DNA from: Clostridiaceae bacterium
GTDB lineage: Bacteria; Bacillota; Clostridia; Oscillospirales; Acutalibacteraceae
NCBI GenBank assembly: GCA_016292705.1
Contig: JAEDHZ010000075.1
Span: forward strand, 1 to 7,216
Reading direction: 5' to 3'
DNA: 7,216 nucleotides
Positions 5,613-7,216 of this stretch are shown piece by piece. A model generated the notes under the pieces. That model was not told the DNA's origin. It searched no databases and worked only from the letters and a program-made list of their open reading frames with translations. The stretch's first letter is position 1. Each line of letters starts with the position of its first letter. The position numbers and the translations under genes were made by a program.

Positions 5613-6952
5613 TATTTTGCACTCTCCTCTCTGAGTACCTGCTTTGCAAGTCTCATATATTGAACAAGCGGACGACCTGACGGGCAGGCATAAGAGCAGG
5701 AACCGCATTCCATGCAGACCGAAACAAAGCTCCTTTCAAGTCCGTCTTTATCACGAACCTTTGCAAAACGCTCAATGAGGGTGGGCATCAGGCTCATCGG
5801 GCAGACCTCAACGCAACGACCGCAGCGGATGCAGTCCCGCTCGGGTTTAACTGTGTCCTTCCTGTCCGCAAAGGCAAGAACAGCGTTGTTCTGCTTGCAG
5901 ATGGGAGCGTCGGTGCCGCAGACGGCAATGCCCATCATCGGACCTCCGCAGATTATCTTGCGAGGCTCTTCCTTGAAGCCGCCGCAGTAATCAATAATGT
6001 CCTGAATATTTATGCCGATTGGAACACGAAGGTTCTTCGGCTCTTTGATTGCGGAACCGTCAACCGTTATTGAACGGCTGATGAGCGGCTTGCCGGTTTC
6101 AAGGTATCTTTCAATAAAGGCAACCGAGGCAACATTCATAACAACACAACCGACATCCGCCGGGAGCTTTCCGGGAGGAACACGCCTTCCCGTTGCGGAA
6201 AGCACCATCATTTTTTCTGCGCCCTGCGGGTATCTTGAGTTCAGAGCCATGATTCTTATTGAATCGTCGCCTTTTTCATCAATGAGTTTCCGGAAAATTT
6301 CAATCGCCTTGGGCTTGTTGTCCTCAACGGCAATGACAACCTCCTTGAAACCGAGGAATTTTTTGAGGGTGAGGACGCCGTTTATAACATTCTTTGAGTT
6401 TTCAATGCACTCACGGTAGTCAACGGTAATGTACGGCTCACATTCGGCAGCGTTGACAACGAGCGTGTCAACATTTTTGTCCTGGGGATAGTTCAGCTTG
6501 ACATGAGCCGGGAAGCCTGCTCCGCCGAGACCGACAAGACCGGACGCACGCACGGCAGCCAGAAGCTCCTGCCTGTTTGTAACTTTTGGCGGTCGGACGC
6601 CCTCATAAAGCCGCATTTCACCGTCGGATTCAATGGTTACGCCCTTTGTGATAATGCCGTTGGCAAGCTTGACATCGCCCACGGCTTTGACAACGCCGGA
6701 AATTGTTGCGTGAATCGGTGCGCAAACAAATTTGTCGCTGTCGCCGATAACCTGACCAACCGATACCGTATCTCCGACCTTGACGGTCGGAACGCAGGGT
6801 GCGCCGATGTGCTGCTGCATGGGAAGGATGACCATTGAGGGAACGGGCATCCTTTCAACCGGCATTTCTGCGGTGTTTTTGTTGTGGGAAACATTGACGC
6901 CGCCGCGTCCCTTTGCTCGGGCAAAAATTACTCCGGGGATTGATTTTTTCAT
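5612..6952 (-). CDS. rnfC: Rnf complex subunit C, NAD+-reducing iron-sulfur flavoprotein
   Basis: A 446-residue peripheral subunit that binds NAD(H) and FMN and delivers electrons to NAD+. The N-terminal part (about 17-110) is the RnfC sandwich domain: GGVNVSHNK, the block LPMQQHIGAPCVPTVKVGD (43-61), and a lipoyl-like APIHATISGVV. The Nqo1-like nucleotide/FMN domain follows, with GLVGLGGAGFPAHVKL (138-153), VVNAAECEPYI (165-175) and YPQGAEKMM (241-249), then an SLBB-like region (about 285-365). The C-terminus has two [4Fe-4S] motifs: C374-x2-C377-x2-C380-x3-C384-P and C413-x2-C416-x2-C419-x3-C423-P. It lacks the long Ala/Lys-rich extension of gammaproteobacterial RnfC, as is usual for clostridial forms. 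The start is the ATG at 6952, eight bases after GGAG (6961-6964), overlapping the upstream gene's stop by four bases (ATGA). It is the first rnf subunit in the operon. Confidence 0.97.
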   Translation of the reverse strand: MKKSIPGVIFARAKGRGGVNVSHNKNTAEMPVERMPVPSMVILPMQQHIGAPCVPTVKVGDTVSVGQVIGDSDKFVCAPIHATISGVVKAVGDVKLANGIITKGVTIESDGEMRLYEGVRPPKVTNRQELLAAVRASGLVGLGGAGFPAHVKLNYPQDKNVDTLVVNAAECEPYITVDYRECIENSKNVINGVLTLKKFLGFKEVVIAVEDNKPKAIEIFRKLIDEKGDDSIRIMALNSRYPQGAEKMMVLSATGRRVPPGKLPADVGCVVMNVASVAFIERYLETGKPLISRSITVDGSAIKEPKNLRVPIGINIQDIIDYCGGFKEEPRKIICGGPMMGIAVCGTDAPICKQNNAVLAFADRKDTVKPERDCIRCGRCVEVCPMSLMPTLIERFAKVRDKDGLERSFVSVCMECGSCSYACPSGRPLVQYMRLAKQVLREESAK

Positions 6953-7216
6953 TCTGTCATCTCCAAATCTATGTGACTTCCGCCGTCCGGAAACCGGGCG
7001 CCGGGATTTATATAACCGCTGATTTGTCCGGTCAGGCGTGGCGCTACTGCATTGAGAACAGCGCCGGTCAGCGTTCCGCCGATGACCGCAAAGGCCAAAA
7101 GATATTTACCGTAGCCGAGCATTGCAGCGCCGGAAAGAGCGCAGGCACACAAAAGCTGACCGAGATTGAAGCAAACGGCGCAAAGCACACCGATTCCGAT
7201 AAAGCTCAGGCCTTTG
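6949..7216 (-). CDS. Gx transporter-type membrane protein, C-terminal part
   Basis: The last 88 codons of a membrane protein running in from beyond the window end; the frame is open from 7215 with no need for an internal start (the GTG at 7188 is an internal Val codon). KGLSFIGIGVL (1-11 of the fragment), FNLGQLL (16-22) and the second hydrophobic stretch GYGKYLLAFAVIGGTLTGAVLN (split at 33-43 and 44-54) resemble the end of the Gx transporter family. That family was first named as heptaprenyl diphosphate synthase component I (Pfam 07456) and is often found ahead of rnfC in Clostridia. The substrate is not established. The final 30 residues are polar (from about 57). Four cysteines lie close together in the first hydrophobic segment (12, 15, 23, 25). 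Its TGA overlaps the rnfC ATG by four bases, so it is in the same operon and coupled to rnfC. Membrane location and operon membership are sure; the family is likely. Confidence 0.75.
   Translation of the reverse strand, partial: KGLSFIGIGVLCAVCFNLGQLLCACALSGAAMLGYGKYLLAFAVIGGTLTGAVLNAVAPRLTGQISGYINPGARFPDGGSHIDLEMTE

Noticed and set aside
5613..5708. Upstream start for rnfD at 5708
   Set aside because: It overlaps the Fe-S motif region of rnfC; the ATG at 5612 gives the usual RnfD opening and a TAATG junction.
1911..6952. Na+-translocating NADH:quinone reductase (Nqr) instead of Rnf
   Set aside because: The presence of RnfB and of an RnfC with two ferredoxin-type motifs, and the absence of NqrF and NqrA, identify Rnf.

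Overview
The window suggests an anaerobic Firmicute, most likely a member of Clostridia. Three things point there: a complete rnfCDGEAB cluster in the order known from acetogens and other clostridia, a membrane protein of the Gx transporter type directly ahead of rnfC, and strong AGGAGG-type ribosome binding sites. Base composition looks moderate and even. No mobile element, CRISPR array, rRNA or tRNA is visible. Species-level identity cannot be read from this sequence.

Layout. Two convergent operons meet at a shared hairpin terminator (about 1865-1897). From the left, on the + strand, run the end of a DUF218/YdcF-family gene (2-412), a small SecB-like export chaperone (429-833) and a lipoprotein resembling PrsA/SurA-type foldases (833-1837). 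The last two overlap by one base (TGATG), and the first gap is only 16 bases, so the three are probably one transcript concerned with the cell envelope and protein export.

From the right, on the - strand, come the C-terminal end of a Gx-type membrane protein (6949-7216) and then rnfC, rnfD, rnfG, rnfE, rnfA and rnfB (6952 down to 1911). Every junction is an overlap of 1 to 8 bases, except a 13-base gap between rnfA and rnfB, so the subunits look translationally coupled. The promoter lies outside the window.

How the genes work together. Rnf is a membrane-bound ferredoxin:NAD+ oxidoreductase that pumps Na+ or H+. RnfB (one Fes-type and four ferredoxin-type [4Fe-4S] motifs) takes electrons from reduced ferredoxin. 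RnfA and RnfE form the membrane core, with a shared cysteine tetrad for an intramembrane Fe-S centre. RnfG and RnfD carry covalent FMN on threonines. RnfC (NADH/FMN domain and two [4Fe-4S] motifs) reduces NAD+. All six subunits appear intact with their cofactor residues.

There is no clear evidence of a wholly new system. The points most worth a second look are the SecB-like/lipoprotein pair, the cysteine-bearing tail of RnfE, and the cysteine cluster in the Gx-type protein coupled to rnfC.
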